Origin: Membranipora membranacea
Lineage: Eukaryota > Bryozoa > Gymnolaemata > Cheilostomatida > Membraniporidae
NCBI GenBank assembly: GCA_914767715.1
Contig: OU612067.1
Location: forward strand, 27,812,162 to 27,876,161
DNA length: 64,000 bases
Reading direction: 5' to 3'
Numbering within the stretch: the first letter of the stretch is position 1; each line of letters begins with the position of its first letter. Shown piece by piece: positions 24,916-36,500 of the stretch. The notes beneath the pieces were generated by a model that ran no database searches, was not told the origin of the DNA, and worked only from the letters and a program-made list of their open reading frames with translations. Made by a program: the position numbers and the translations under genes.

Positions 24916-25988
24916 ACAAAGAAGTCACACGGAAACTTCAAGAACTTTACTACAACCCATCTCTACCCTCAGCTCTTGGAGGGCAAGCAAATCTTCAGCA
25001 CAATGCTCCTGATGTTCCATCATCGAAAATAAAGGAATGGTTATTATCTCAAGATGCATACACTTTACATAAAAAAGTGAATCGAAAGTTTAAGCGACGT
25101 CCAACAATTGTGAGTGGAGCAAATATACAATATCAAGCTGATCTGATTGATATGAGCAAGTTCTCAAAGCATAATACCAACTACAAATATATTCTGACTG
25201 TCATAGATGTATTCTCGAAATTTGGGTGGTGTAAACCTCTCAAGACAAAACACGGAAGCGAAATCAGTTTGGCTTTACAGGGAGTACTGACTTTAAATCC
25301 ATGCAAAGACCTGCAGACAGATAAGGGTAAGGAGTTTTATAACAAATCTGTCAGAAAACTGCTGGAAAGACTTGCTATAAATCATTTTTCCACTGAAAAT
25401 GATGACATTAAAGCCTCAATAGTAGAGCGCTTTAACCGTACCATACAATCAAAGGTTCATCGATGGTTCTCATATAAAAACACCAACAACTGGATAAACA
25501 TCTTGCAAAAGATCACAGATGGATACAATGCCACAAAGCATTCTGTGACTAAGGTTGCGCCTAATGATGTCAAGAAATTCAATCAAGAGGATATATGGCT
25601 CAACATCCACCTTCAAGAGGGAATACCAACACACAAAAGAAGTGAACTTCAGGTTGACGATCCCGTTAGAATTAGCAGATATAAACACATTTTTGAAAAA
25701 GGGTATGATAAAAACTGGTCTACTGAGGTGTTCTTGATTGACAAGATAGAACACACAAGGCCAATAACATTCAGACTGCGAGACCAGAAGAATGAGCGGA
25801 TTCATGGTACATATTATTTTAATGAATTGCAGAAGGTGGCATTACCCAAAGTTTTTCTTTTAGATGATATCATTAAAGAAAAAGGAATAGGTCGTAAGAA
25901 AGAGTACCTTGTGTCATATAAGGGTTACCCAAGTAAATTCAATGAATGGATTACCCACAAACAATTAATTAATTTACAACAAAACTAG
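24843..25988 (+). CDS. Polinton integrase with C-terminal chromodomain (381 aa)
   Basis: A retrovirus-type integrase that inserts the linear element and makes the 6-bp duplication. The catalytic triad is intact: Asp100 (in QADLIDM), Asp160 (LQTDKGKEF) and Glu195 (VERFNRT), with 34 residues between the last two (DD35E). Residues 1-85 are basic with a conserved HK-x3-RKF-x-RRP region; 265-330 resemble an SH3-like C-terminal domain; 337-371 form a chromodomain (EYLVSYKGY, then NEWI) that could steer insertion to marked chromatin. The frame overlaps the end of the preceding gene. No frameshift or missing residue was seen, so the enzyme looks functional. Confidence 0.95.
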   Translation: MARKRKEIKKNNSKPSRVGKIRQLNKEVTRKLQELYYNPSLPSALGGQANLQHNAPDVPSSKIKEWLLSQDAYTLHKKVNRKFKRRPTIVSGANIQYQADLIDMSKFSKHNTNYKYILTVIDVFSKFGWCKPLKTKHGSEISLALQGVLTLNPCKDLQTDKGKEFYNKSVRKLLERLAINHFSTENDDIKASIVERFNRTIQSKVHRWFSYKNTNNWINILQKITDGYNATKHSVTKVAPNDVKKFNQEDIWLNIHLQEGIPTHKRSELQVDDPVRISRYKHIFEKGYDKNWSTEVFLIDKIEHTRPITFRLRDQKNERIHGTYYFNELQKVALPKVFLLDDIIKEKGIGRKKEYLVSYKGYPSKFNEWITHKQLINLQQN

Positions 25989-26040
25989 TTTCTGTGGAGA
26001 AATGTTTTTATTTTCATTTTGTCTTTAGTAGCGAACAGTC

Positions 26041-26793
26041 ATGAATAAATCGTTTTATGTTGTCTTACCTTCAAATGCATCCTATGAATACTTCCCTGAT
26101 AATAAACTTCATTCATACAAGACTAAGATCCCAAAGCTTCCTATAAATAATGGATCATGGGAGGTTGGGATGACAGAAATTCAGTATCCAGCAAGGTGGC
26201 CAAATATCATTGATGGGAAGGTATGGATCAAGTTTGCTAATGGAACAACCTCAGAGTTTCGATTGCATGATGGATACTACCCTTCTGTTGACAGGCTCAT
26301 GTCAGAATTAACAAAAATTTTCAATAATGCAGGATGCAAGGGGATTTCCGTATACTTTGATGAACTGCGCGACAGGTCATCAATCACTGTCAGTGGTGAC
26401 GAAGTGTTTGGTGTTACATTCAGCGAAAATATTCTCCAGGTTATGGGCTTTGAAAAAACCCCTGGCAAGTTCTTCACAAAGGGAATTTTTTGGGGTGATT
26501 TTGCAAGTGACATCAATAATGGCTTAGCTGGACTGTTTGTATACACCGACATAGTAGAGCGAAGACTTGTTGGAGATGTCATGGTTCCATTGCTCAGAGT
26601 CGTGCCAGGAGAACCATCTCGCCAAGCTGCAACATTTAAATCTGTGTCTTTTCAAAATGTTCAGTATGTTCCCGTTGCATCTACCCATACTGATTCTGTT
26701 GAAGTCAATATAAGGCGAGATGATGGGAGACCAATCCCATTTGAAAAAGGGAAAGTCAGTGTGACACTTCATTTTCGTCTAGTTTCAAGATGA
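26041..26793 (+). CDS. Penton-like minor capsid protein (single jelly-roll), 250 aa
   Basis: Position, length and the N-terminal signature FYVVLPSNASYEYFPDN, followed by GSWEVGMTEIQYP, match the minor capsid (penton) proteins of Polintons, predicted to form the pentameric vertices. The Polinton 2 copy shares LLPSNAS, GSWEVGILEI and DGYY. The gene overlaps the next start by four bases (ATGA), consistent with a packed late unit. The jelly-roll fold is known for the family and not visible directly from the sequence. Confidence 0.85.
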   Translation: MNKSFYVVLPSNASYEYFPDNKLHSYKTKIPKLPINNGSWEVGMTEIQYPARWPNIIDGKVWIKFANGTTSEFRLHDGYYPSVDRLMSELTKIFNNAGCKGISVYFDELRDRSSITVSGDEVFGVTFSENILQVMGFEKTPGKFFTKGIFWGDFASDINNGLAGLFVYTDIVERRLVGDVMVPLLRVVPGEPSRQAATFKSVSFQNVQYVPVASTHTDSVEVNIRRDDGRPIPFEKGKVSVTLHFRLVSR

Positions 26794-27218
26794 GCAAGGC
26801 ATACAGCTTCGATACACCATCAAGTATTTTGCATCAGCATTATAAAGGACAGGAATATTTACGAGGAGGATTTATCCCAGTCTTCAGTGGGGCAACAAGA
26901 CAACGAGGTTACGGGCTGGGTGGGGTTTTCACACGTTTGTTTAGGAGTTTTGCACCTACAATCAAAACAGTTGCAAAGGCTGCTGGGAAACAATTGTTGA
27001 AATCAGGAGCCAACTTTGCATCTGATTTGATTGATGGGGAAAAGGTCTCAACAGCAGCAGTGAAAAGCCTGTCATCTGGAGGTAAAAATCTCCTCAAAAC
27101 CTTGACTGCTGACATTTCTGGTGGAAAGAAGGGAGGAGTAAAGAGAAAGCTCAGAGTAAACCACTCCAAAGGTAATAAAAGGGTGCGACGGCAAGGAAAA
27201 CGTGACATTTTCTCATAG
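26790..27218 (+). CDS. pVI-like virion protein of Polinton 1 (142 aa)
   Basis: The N-terminal 24-27 reads LRGG followed by F, fitting the adenain cleavage consensus (M/I/L)-x-G-G-x. Next come RGYGLGGVFTRLFRSF and a long amphipathic, Lys-rich helix, ending in a strongly basic tail (KRKLRVNHSKGNKRVRR). A cleavable leader, an amphipathic helix and a basic tail encoded between penton and major capsid genes resemble adenovirus pVI, the membrane-active cement protein. The Polinton 2 homologue is at 59969-60449. Homology to pVI is inference; membership of the Polinton-conserved family is clear. Confidence 0.6.
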   Translation: MSKAYSFDTPSSILHQHYKGQEYLRGGFIPVFSGATRQRGYGLGGVFTRLFRSFAPTIKTVAKAAGKQLLKSGANFASDLIDGEKVSTAAVKSLSSGGKNLLKTLTADISGGKKGGVKRKLRVNHSKGNKRVRRQGKRDIFS

Positions 27219-27224
27219 ACCAGA

Positions 27225-28574
27225 ATGGCAACAACAGGTGAATTTCAGAAACTGGACAAACATGCGATGGAGATTGCGATGGAAGAATTACAAATCTTTG
27301 ACAATATTCAGGTCAATACAAATCTGAAAGAATCAGAGATCGTCGAGATAACACCTGAGACACATCCTCAGGGTTTAGAACCAGTTACATTTGACATTTC
27401 ATCATCAAATAACCACTACTATGATCTAGCAAACTCACTCCTCCATTTACAGATCATGATAAAGAAAGGGGATGGAAACAAATTAGATGAAGACATTACA
27501 AAAGTATATGTGACCCCATCACAACAAATATTCCATACTTTGATTTCAAAATTTTCCATCTTACTAAACCACAAGCAAGTTGAAGATAATGTACATTATG
27601 CTTACAAAGCTTTTGTGGAAAATATGTTAAACCATGATACTGGAGCCAAGGAAACTCACCTGAGAACTGTTGGATGGATGTCTGATGGAATGATGGAGGA
27701 GCATTCCGAAAAATTAACGGGCAGTCAGGATGCATTGATGAAGGCAAGAGCTGGCAAACTTGCTGGCAGCCCTGTGCTTGATTTTATCGGGAGATTAAAC
27801 TCCCCCTTGTTTATGCAGAAGAAATATATGCTACCTGGAGTTTCCATGAAATTTGTTTTGCAATTCAATAGCCCGCAATTTGTTTTGCAACATATCAAAG
27901 GTGTTACAGATCCTCTTGACTACAAAATTGAGATTGTTAAGGCAACAATGTTGATGAGGAGATTAGTGGTGCATCCGTCTGTTGGCCTCTCACATATACA
28001 GTCATTAAGGAAAACATCCGCCAAATATGTGATTAACGGAACAGATGTGAAATTCTTCACCATTTCTCCAGGCAGAGGAAGTGAAACAGTGAATGTACTA
28101 ACCAACCAACAGGAACCAAAGCTAATAATCTTTGGTTTGACAACTCATACAGCCAAGAATGGATCCTACGCACATTCACCATTCAAGTTTGAGCCATTTA
28201 ATCTCACATCAATTAATGTAATGGTTAACAATAACTATGTGTTGAAGAAGCCTCTAGCAGTAGATTTCCAGAAGGATATCTATATGAGAGCCTATCACAA
28301 TCTTCAGTCAGTATGTGGAAAGACTTTCACGGAGGAGGGTAACAACATAACTCCTGAACATTTCAAGTCCAGCCTCTGTCTGTACGCCTTTGACTTGACA
28401 AATGATTGGAGCCATGGCGAAGGAACACATTTACAACGCATAAGTGACACAAAAGTTGAACTAACATTCTCAGATCCCTTGAGTGAGACTGTTAATTTAA
28501 TGGTTTACTATGAATATGATGAAGTGCTCAATATTGATGAGTTGAGGAATCCCACTCTTGCCTCAGTATCATGA
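27225..28574 (+). CDS. Major capsid protein (double jelly-roll), 449 aa
   Basis: It aligns throughout with the 434-aa protein at 58708-60012: shared blocks include SSNNHYYDLANSLLHL against DSSYYVDLNSTYLYL, PLFMQKKYMLPGVSMKF against DMFFQKRYLLNGVDLNIK, and a C-terminal pattern VNLMVYYEYDE against VTLVVYREYDG. These are hallmarks of Polinton major capsid proteins, predicted to build pseudo-hexagonal trimers as in adenovirus hexon-lineage viruses. It lies between the pVI-like and protease genes, overlapping the protease start by four bases. Intact, with no stops. Confidence 0.93.
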   Translation: MATTGEFQKLDKHAMEIAMEELQIFDNIQVNTNLKESEIVEITPETHPQGLEPVTFDISSSNNHYYDLANSLLHLQIMIKKGDGNKLDEDITKVYVTPSQQIFHTLISKFSILLNHKQVEDNVHYAYKAFVENMLNHDTGAKETHLRTVGWMSDGMMEEHSEKLTGSQDALMKARAGKLAGSPVLDFIGRLNSPLFMQKKYMLPGVSMKFVLQFNSPQFVLQHIKGVTDPLDYKIEIVKATMLMRRLVVHPSVGLSHIQSLRKTSAKYVINGTDVKFFTISPGRGSETVNVLTNQQEPKLIIFGLTTHTAKNGSYAHSPFKFEPFNLTSINVMVNNNYVLKKPLAVDFQKDIYMRAYHNLQSVCGKTFTEEGNNITPEHFKSSLCLYAFDLTNDWSHGEGTHLQRISDTKVELTFSDPLSETVNLMVYYEYDEVLNIDELRNPTLASVS

Positions 28575-29080
28575 ACTCACAACAGTTGAGGAAAGTTTTG
28601 ATGACAGATGAGTTTACTTCAGTGATGAACCCTTCAGTTCAGTCTTTAGATGAGTTCCTGACCACAGATTTACTGTTTCCATCAATGAGAATCATAAATT
28701 ACGATTACTCTTATCAACGCGGAAGTCATTGGGTAGCATTGAACATGTCTTCAACTGCTACCGCAGAGTACTTTGATTCATATGGTGGAGTGATCAAACA
28801 TCCTCAGATTGAAAGAAAATTGAAAGACATGCAAATCACTAGAAGAAATGCAGAAGTGCTGCAAGGTTTTTCAACTGTGTGTGGACAATATTGCCTCGTC
28901 TTTCTTTTGTTGAGAGCAAGGGATTATTCATTTCAAGATATTATATCAAAGCTTCTCTATGTTGATTCAACCGCGGAAAGAGATATAGTAGTCAATCAAC
29001 TAATTAATAATTTGTATTTTCCAACTTTACTGCAGAATAAGACAGTAGTTTTTGATGAGAGAATGATACAGCATTATTAA
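28571..29080 (+). CDS. Adenain-type cysteine protease (maturation protease), 169 aa
   Basis: The catalytic residues are in the expected order: His53 (GSHWVALN), Asp69 (EYFDSYGG) and Cys108 (STVCGQYC), with a Gln at position 98 that could help form the oxyanion hole. The S-T-V-C-G-Q-Y-C block is identical in the Polinton 2 protease. The family (C5-like, Ulp1/adenain fold) cleaves capsid precursors at GG-type sites; candidate substrates here are the pX-like and pVI-like proteins. The start overlaps the major capsid stop (ATGA). Confidence 0.93.
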   Translation: MNSQQLRKVLMTDEFTSVMNPSVQSLDEFLTTDLLFPSMRIINYDYSYQRGSHWVALNMSSTATAEYFDSYGGVIKHPQIERKLKDMQITRRNAEVLQGFSTVCGQYCLVFLLLRARDYSFQDIISKLLYVDSTAERDIVVNQLINNLYFPTLLQNKTVVFDERMIQHY

Positions 29081-29262
29081 AAGTAGTTACTTTAAGGAAG
29101 GATATGCAATTTATTTAAAAAAAGTACATGTGTTGCTTTTGCTTTTGCTTATTTCAGATTCTTTTATTGTTACTCATGAAGTATTATACATATAAATCAT
29201 AATAAAATCTCATAATGAACATAAAACGTCATATAAAATAATTCTCAAATTTAAAAACATTA
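29081..29262. terminator. Convergent polyadenylation region between protease and polymerase
   Basis: An AT-rich 180-base gap separates the two converging units. AATAAA occurs on the plus strand at about 29201 after the rightward unit. Confidence 0.5.
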
Positions 29263-32200
29263 CTATAAATGAATAGGCATTGTTGTGACACCATCATCAC
29301 AAACTAAACGCTTGGCATAAAAAAATGAAAGCCCAGATCTCAACTGAGTATAAGTTACCATTGAGTTATTTCGTTTCATTATTCCTTTGTTTTTTCCATA
29401 AACTGGTTTCTTGGTGGTTAATGTATTTAGAAAGTGTGTCCTGGTGAAAGAATTCAGTTTACGCATAATTCCTTTGGTACTCGTTTTGCTAGTGGAAGAG
29501 CTAAAAGTATGATATGTTTTTGCGTTGAGGGCAATGATGCCTGTCCCAGAGAATTCTTCTTTGAACAGTCCTGGTGTGCGTTTATGGTAAACATGCATGG
29601 CTTTACAACAGGCTTGCATCACCCATGGTAAACCCTTTACTTTACTATCAACAAAAGATTGTTTGTGTGCGGGACAAAATTTAGGAATAAACCATTTATC
29701 ATACTCTTCATAAAACTGCTGTTGCAAAGTCTTAGGAATCAAAGACTCCAGCTCATCACAGGTGGCAAAATATGCAGAGTCTGTGTCCATACAGACATAC
29801 TCAAAACATGAATCATGGAAAAACTTGCACATAAAATCGTAGTAGAATTGAAGCATGCGTAGTTTTGCAATTTGCAGAATAGAGAAGCCTATTATTATTG
29901 GGGTGTCCAATTTTATCTTCTTTTTGCTCAATTCAATTTCAAATACATCATCATCCAACTCCTCAATAGACATGAAATTCTTCTTGTTAATAAAAGATGA
30001 AGCAGTTTTTAGGTCAGTTGTGTATTTTATGTCAGTGAAGCGTTCCTTGTTAGTTATGGTTGCACCATAAATGGCATTCCCAGAGAGTTTGGCAGTATCC
30101 GATCTTACTTTTGTTGATGGGTCAGCATCACCTAATCTTCTTTCAGCACATATTGCTTCCCCAAACTCACGAAAACACTTATGTTTCTTAAATTGCACAA
30201 TCTGATATATCTTAGTTATTTTCAAACCATGATCAATGTACCATTTCAAAAGTGAGGTTAGAACTAGAATTTTCTTGCCAAACATACTCCCAATCAATGA
30301 ACGCTGTGGTGATTGATAAATTTTGTTCTCTACTGCAAAGGCTTTCATCAACGGAGACAGATCTTCTTGACTGATGCTGACATTTTTGAAAATTGGTGGC
30401 ATCTCATGGAATCTGTGTTTCAAATGTTCGGGCACGTGAATATCACACTCTACGAGGCCAAAGAAGCGTTCAGATTTTACTGCTGATATTATTTCTTCTT
30501 GAGTCATGGATTTTCTCTCGCTCATTTCTCTGAAAGTCAGATTGCTAACAAACCTAGAGATATACTTAGAAGAACTTTTTTGATAGTTCCATTGACACTC
30601 AAAAATTGATATAACTTTAAAACCAAGCGCTCTTAAATATGCTTCTTTCTCAGATGTGTCTTGATATAACCGCTGATATGAAATTCCGTTGATTGGGTTG
30701 GTTACCTGATCATTTGTGTTTGGGCAGTTAGGATCTGGGCAACCATGAAAAAGGCAGCCATGAAATTGGTAAACAGTTTGGGTCTCTTTACAAAATCCGT
30801 CAACAGGTAGTGAATGCTGTCCCAAACGAATTTCACCTTGATTATATTTATGTCTAATGTAAGTGTTATTCATGTGCGCTTTGAACTCCAGCCATTCATT
30901 AGCTAATCGCCCGTGAACATGAACAAAGCGTGGAGTGAATTTGTCTTCCGACTTTCTTCTAATCATGCATCCAGTTGGGAGGTCTTGCATTGCAGCATAT
31001 AAATACAAACTGTTAGCATCATAACCTTTGATTTGCTTACATATTTTAGCGGAGTGGCCATATTTTGCAAATTTTAGATAGGTTTTATCACACTCATGAT
31101 ACCTATGAAACACAAGAGCAGGTCCTCCAACAATATTGTCTCTCACAGTCTTGTGAAGGTCAGAGTTTTTTTGTGAGATGAGAGGAATTGAAAACTCATT
31201 AGTCAAGGACTCTTTGAAAAGCCACTTGGTAGCAAGAGATGGAACACTAACCGCATCCTTGAACATATCTAATTCTTTTGAAATGTAGACATCTGATTGC
31301 TTTTGTAGGGCCTCAAGAAAAGGAACCACATCCAAATTGTTATACCATATAAGGAAATCACGTAGTGTTTGCATATCATGATGTGTCCAAATTTCTTTGC
31401 AATAGTCATATTCTTCAAGTGATATATTTGACTGTTTAAGAGAGGAATAAAATGCAGAGTGAGGGGGTAAAGCTGGTTCATTGAGCATATCCAAGGATGT
31501 AATATACTCATATGGGAAGTAACCTTTTTGTACAGAACAGTTGTAAGCTTTCAGAAAATTCTCATAAGAGAAGCCAGGAGCAATGTAATTTGTTGCATCT
31601 ACAAATTTCAGTTTGTGGGTCTTGATGCATTTCATACAACTATTGCGCTTGATTGCAAATTTGATTTGATCGGTTTTGCACAGATGACGGATCAAAAGAG
31701 CTCTAATAACATTCAAATCATACTTTTGCCCATTAAAGGAAACTACTGGAAGTTCAGCAAAGTGAGCTTTGAGTTTTTCTATTAGATTACCTATACTATT
31801 GAATTGATAGTTTTGAGAATAGTCTAATTCAGTTTTCATGCGTGTACTGTCCAAGCTTTCAAGTTTATGTAGTAGGGGCGATATTTTTTCCAGATTGAGT
31901 GAGTATGCAACATCACTGAGATGCGACAGGTAGAGCACAAATTTTTCAACTAGTGCATCGGCATCTCCAACACTAACTAGACAAAATGGATTGAGGTATC
32001 CGGGTACATTAGAACATATGCTAATACTCATTAGTTTGTGATCATTGTTGAAAGTCAACTTGGGTGTGTTCTCTAAAGCGGACTTTGGTAAGAAACACTC
32101 AATATCAAATGTTGCACGATATTCATAGAAGCGGTATTCATTTGGTATGGTCAGCCCTGTTCTGTTTTCTATTTCTTCAAAGATATTAGCAGGTGGATAG

Positions 32201-33459
32201 AAAACATCTTTTTCAAATCTATAGCGCGACTGCTGTTTAGCACAGCTTTTCCTGTGACGAAGAAGGTTGGATTTTGTAGGGAAACTTAAGTTACATGTTT
32301 TGCAGGTGAAACACTTTGAGAATGATGATATATCATGTATATAGCAGAAGTGATTACCAACCATGCATAAGTTAAGCTCCACACTTGACTTACTGAAGGA
32401 TTGAAATATAAGCGTGCATTTACTGTCACGAGCTAATTTGTAAACCGATATCTTGATGTCAAAGATTTTTTCCAGACACCGCAGATCTTCTAATGTCACA
32501 CCTTCAAACTCTGAGACCGAAGCGGGGGATATGCCAACATATTTTGTGAATGTATAGAACAAATCATGAATCTTACTCAGACTTGCTTTTGGAAACAAGC
32601 AGTCACAGCGCTTTTTGCAAACACAAATCTGTTTCAAATACAACGCACGAAAAAAACACAGATTGTCATTGATTGTCTTGTTATGAACACCCCTACACAA
32701 AGTTTTCACGCATTTTAGCTTTTTAATGTGTGTAGGAATTTGGCACGGCGAACCAATCTTGGGAAAGGGAAGTTTGCTCAAATAAAATGAGATATTTGTC
32801 ACATGAAACACACCCCATGAACTATTTGGTCGGTTGGATTTTGCATTTTCACACATGTCTAAATTGTCAAGATACTCTCCAATATCCCTCATGTCGGCTA
32901 ATGATTTAACAGTGATGGGATGATCAAAAATCATTGTATTGTTGGGTGAACTGTGATAATATCGTATCTCTTCAGTATTGGTATTCTTGAGAACATATCC
33001 CAAACAACACTGAAGTTTGACTTGAGTAGATTATTTTGTCAACCAAAGATTACACAATGCATCAGTAATTGATTGATTGTTGTTGATAAGACGTAGATTA
33101 AAAATGTCAACAACCCTTCTACACCTGAAATAAGTTTTGACTCCTTCCCAATTTGTCCTAAGTAAGTCTTTTAGGGGTGATGATTGAACAACTGTGTCTA
33201 ATCTAGTGCTTTCAATTTGGTCAGCATGAGTAATTGTCCCACCAAACTGGTGTGAGGTGTGTGCTGAACTAGGCCCTGCAGAACTGTTACTTCTCAGACA
33301 TTTTTGTTTGTGAATGCTGAGCTGGTGTTTTCTTGTAAAAACTTTGCAACAGCCTAAACACTGAAATCCTATGAAATTCTGATCATGTTTAGTTTTCACA
33401 TGTCTTTTCAGGTTTGATTTGGTTGAGAATTCACCAAGACACTCTTTACAGACCAACAT
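29263..33459 (-). pseudogene. Protein-primed family B DNA polymerase of Polinton 1, interrupted by one in-frame TAA
   Basis: The minus-strand frame opens at ATG 33459, runs 142 codons, meets TAA at 33031-33033, and continues in the same frame without an ATG nearby for another 1,250 codons to 29263. The first part has two C2H2-type fingers. Numbering from codon 33001-33003, exonuclease motifs are DIE (300-302), N424-x3-YD and Y554-x3-D558; polymerase motifs are D662 (YDANSLY), K972-x3-N-x2-YG, DTD (1073-1075) and KTY (1162-1164). Residues about 111-225 look OTU-like (DNLCFF, GNHFCYI), 232-254 form a C2H2/C2HC finger, and about 730-805, between motifs A and B, look Vsr-nuclease-like. The stop falls in a normally conserved N-terminal region, so the gene is dead unless the stop is read through or is an assembly error. 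Confidence 0.9.
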
Positions 33460-33533
33460 TTCTATTTGTGATCACTTTACATGAATTTTATGAAGAAACG
33501 TTAAACGATAATGTGTTTTCAATATTAACTATT

Positions 33534-36500
33534 CTATATGGACAAAAAGTCAAAGGTACCTTCTGCCGCAGGGTTAGTGTTTGTGGAAGATCTATTGGGA
33601 AGGATCTCGTCTAGTTTTAGTATGTTGATCTGTGGCATTAAGTTCATCTTGTCGTCTATATTGGTGAATGACAGTTGTAGAACATACGAGACGAGGCACT
33701 GTTGCGTTCTGCAAGATGCACTGATCTCCAGTGCATCTTCTAATACCAGTGCTCTTTCCAAATTGTGGAGCCTACAAAATAAAAAAATCATATTATTTAA
33801 ACCTACATACATAATGAAAGTAGTAAATACCACAATACTGCTGTATTTAACCTATTGGGAAACAATATTCTGAACATAAATTGTTTTCAAATTTCAATAG
33901 TACGACCCATGACATGATTTGATGGTAGCTCAATGATGGCATTACATGAGACTCAGAATAAGGAAAGCATCTCATACTTACACTGTCTCTGTTGACTCAG
34001 GGGTTCCCCTGAGTCTGAATCGAGCATAGGTCCTCCTAAATCTCCGGTTCACTGGTCTATATAATCTGTTATACTTGGATTCTATTTGCTCCAAGGCTCT
34101 TGACAGATCCGATGCCACTGCTGGTGATGCTTGGTACCCCTGAACTGTTTTGGATCTGTATATGCACCTTGGAGTAATGACTACAAAACAAATGAAAAGA
34201 ACATTCTTAGTATTGTATTAACGAGTCTGTTTTTCAAGTTATGACAACTCGCAAACTGCAGCAGCAATTATTACCAAGTTGGTAGCTGTCTGAAATAAAT
34301 TCAAGGAGAGTGCAATTCCTTTTGAATGACAATTCTTTCCTTCCAAGCGGCACAATAACTTATTTTGTTTTCCATTGTTTTATTTATTTATACAATTATG
34401 ATATCTAACTTACATCCTTCTGATAACTGCCTTAGCGCCGTTATACTTAGGGGTCTCTTTAAAGGATCATTTGCATGCCATACATCTCCTTCCTCCTGTT
34501 AGTGAAAAATAGTAAGTAACATATAAGATATAAAAATACACTCACATATAAAATTGTTCACTGTTAGCTATTCAGAGGTTTTGAGGAGATATGCGTAATG
34601 AGATGACAATATGGCATTACATAATGGTGGGAGGTAATGCACAAGAACTTCACATGTGAATAAATATATGCCGTATTTTACTTACATTGAGCTGAATTTC
34701 ATCAATGTTGAAGTCCGCTACCTTAACCGGATACACCGACAGACCAGGAAACGGTGTTGGTGTGGTTTGGGGTGCAGTTTGGGGAGAAGTTTGGGATGCT
34801 GTTTGGGGTCCGGTCAATGCTGTTGTTGGTGGTGGTGGTGGTGGTGGTGGTGCTGTTGCTGCTGCTGCCGATTGGTGTCTATACTCCCTCAAAACTGAGG
34901 AAGTAGATGGTCCCAAGTCTGGAAGTTCGAATTGGGTATCTTCCAAATCATCAGCTGCTGGGGGAGGGGGGTATACCAACATCTTCGTGTACTAAAATAT
35001 TATTGAGAGAGAGAAATGATAAATTGCTTAAGGAGAAATTCATGAAGCTTTTTTTGATAAGTGAGCATTTGCAATGCAATAATAATACACCTTACCTATG
35101 CAGGGGTGTATCCATTGGATTGCCTCTAGGGCTAACCCTTACCAACTTTAAAACATGACAAATACTCAAAATGGTTATAAAGTCAGCCTCAAGGAGATAA
35201 CGATTCCAATTTTATGAGATTTCCAAAACAAAAGCCCTAGCATTACCAGGTTGAAGGATAATTCTCTATGTCTGGAATTAAGTGATATCATTGATATTGA
35301 GCACATATAAAAACATAAGGAGAAGTGGTGTAATCTTACTTTTTTAGAGGGAGGGATTGCCTTGTTCACTCTTGTTGGAATAGGTGCATCGGGTCTATCA
35401 TGAGAAAAAGTTTCATCTTCATCATCTTCATCTTCTTCGAGATCACTCAGCAGCTGTGAAAAGAAATTGACAAAACTGATTTATGCATGGGTAAGGTAGC
35501 ACACATATGCAGCCAAGTGTACATATTCCCAACAGAATGAGGAGGTTGATAATTTTCTCCATCTAATAAAAATGAAATGAAAGGTTTGTCCTCTCTCAAT
35601 CCTGTCCCTGACACAATAATATTGCAGATATGGAACACTTGACGTGAAACAAGAAGGTTGGAAATTACTCGATAATAATCAAGATAAATGCTTACTTTTG
35701 CACATCGCTTGCGTTTCCTTGTCTCAACCTCAACATCCTCATCATCTTCGTCATCATCTTGCCTTTTTCTCTTTCGTGTGAGGTCAATGACTTCTTCTTC
35801 CTCATTCACACTCTATTAACATTAAACATTGAGCACTGATTGATATACAATTAAGTATGTAGAAAAGGGCAGCCCGTAGGCAGATATTTTTAACAGTGCA
35901 ATGGAAACACAATCATTATCAAGGGCAAGAACTGTGCAGATTAAACACATGCACATTAGAGTTGTGTAACAAAACAAAATTATTAGAAAAAAATTGAATA
36001 GGTAATACTCACTTTTTTGCTTCTCTTCGCTAAAGAGTGATTGGGCTTTTTGGCTGGTGGTTTACCCAGTCGCCTTTCCATTCGCATGTCGCTTTCATCC
36101 TCAAAATCATACTAAAACAAACAAGCGTTAAAGCCTTACATAAATGCATAGCAACACTGATAAGGTGAGGGGTGTAAATCCTGGAGAATCTGGCTGCCTA
36201 GTTTAACCAAAAAAAAAAACGTTTGAGATTTTACAAAAGACTTCTTGGCTTTCTATGCATTATAACATTTATAAAGAAATAGTAAAATTAGTTACTTTCA
36301 GAATTAGCTACCTCAAGAAGCAAAATTGGTGAAATTAATGCTGAATACTTTTTGTGTATAAGGTAGGTCAAACTTGATCTTCGAATTCACTAAAATCCCT
36401 TGCAAGGAAGAAGTCATACACACTTGGTAAAAGTATATGGCATACCATGCTAGATTTATTTGTAATAATTAACTACAAAAGTCATTTTGCAAAGTCACTC

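Noticed and set aside
26909-27208. 99-aa minus-strand open frame opposite the pVI-like gene
   Set aside because: No independent support; it is the complement of a conserved gene.
34656-34995. Plus-strand Gly/Trp-rich open frames
   Set aside because: They are the complement of the Pro-rich exon of the spliced gene.
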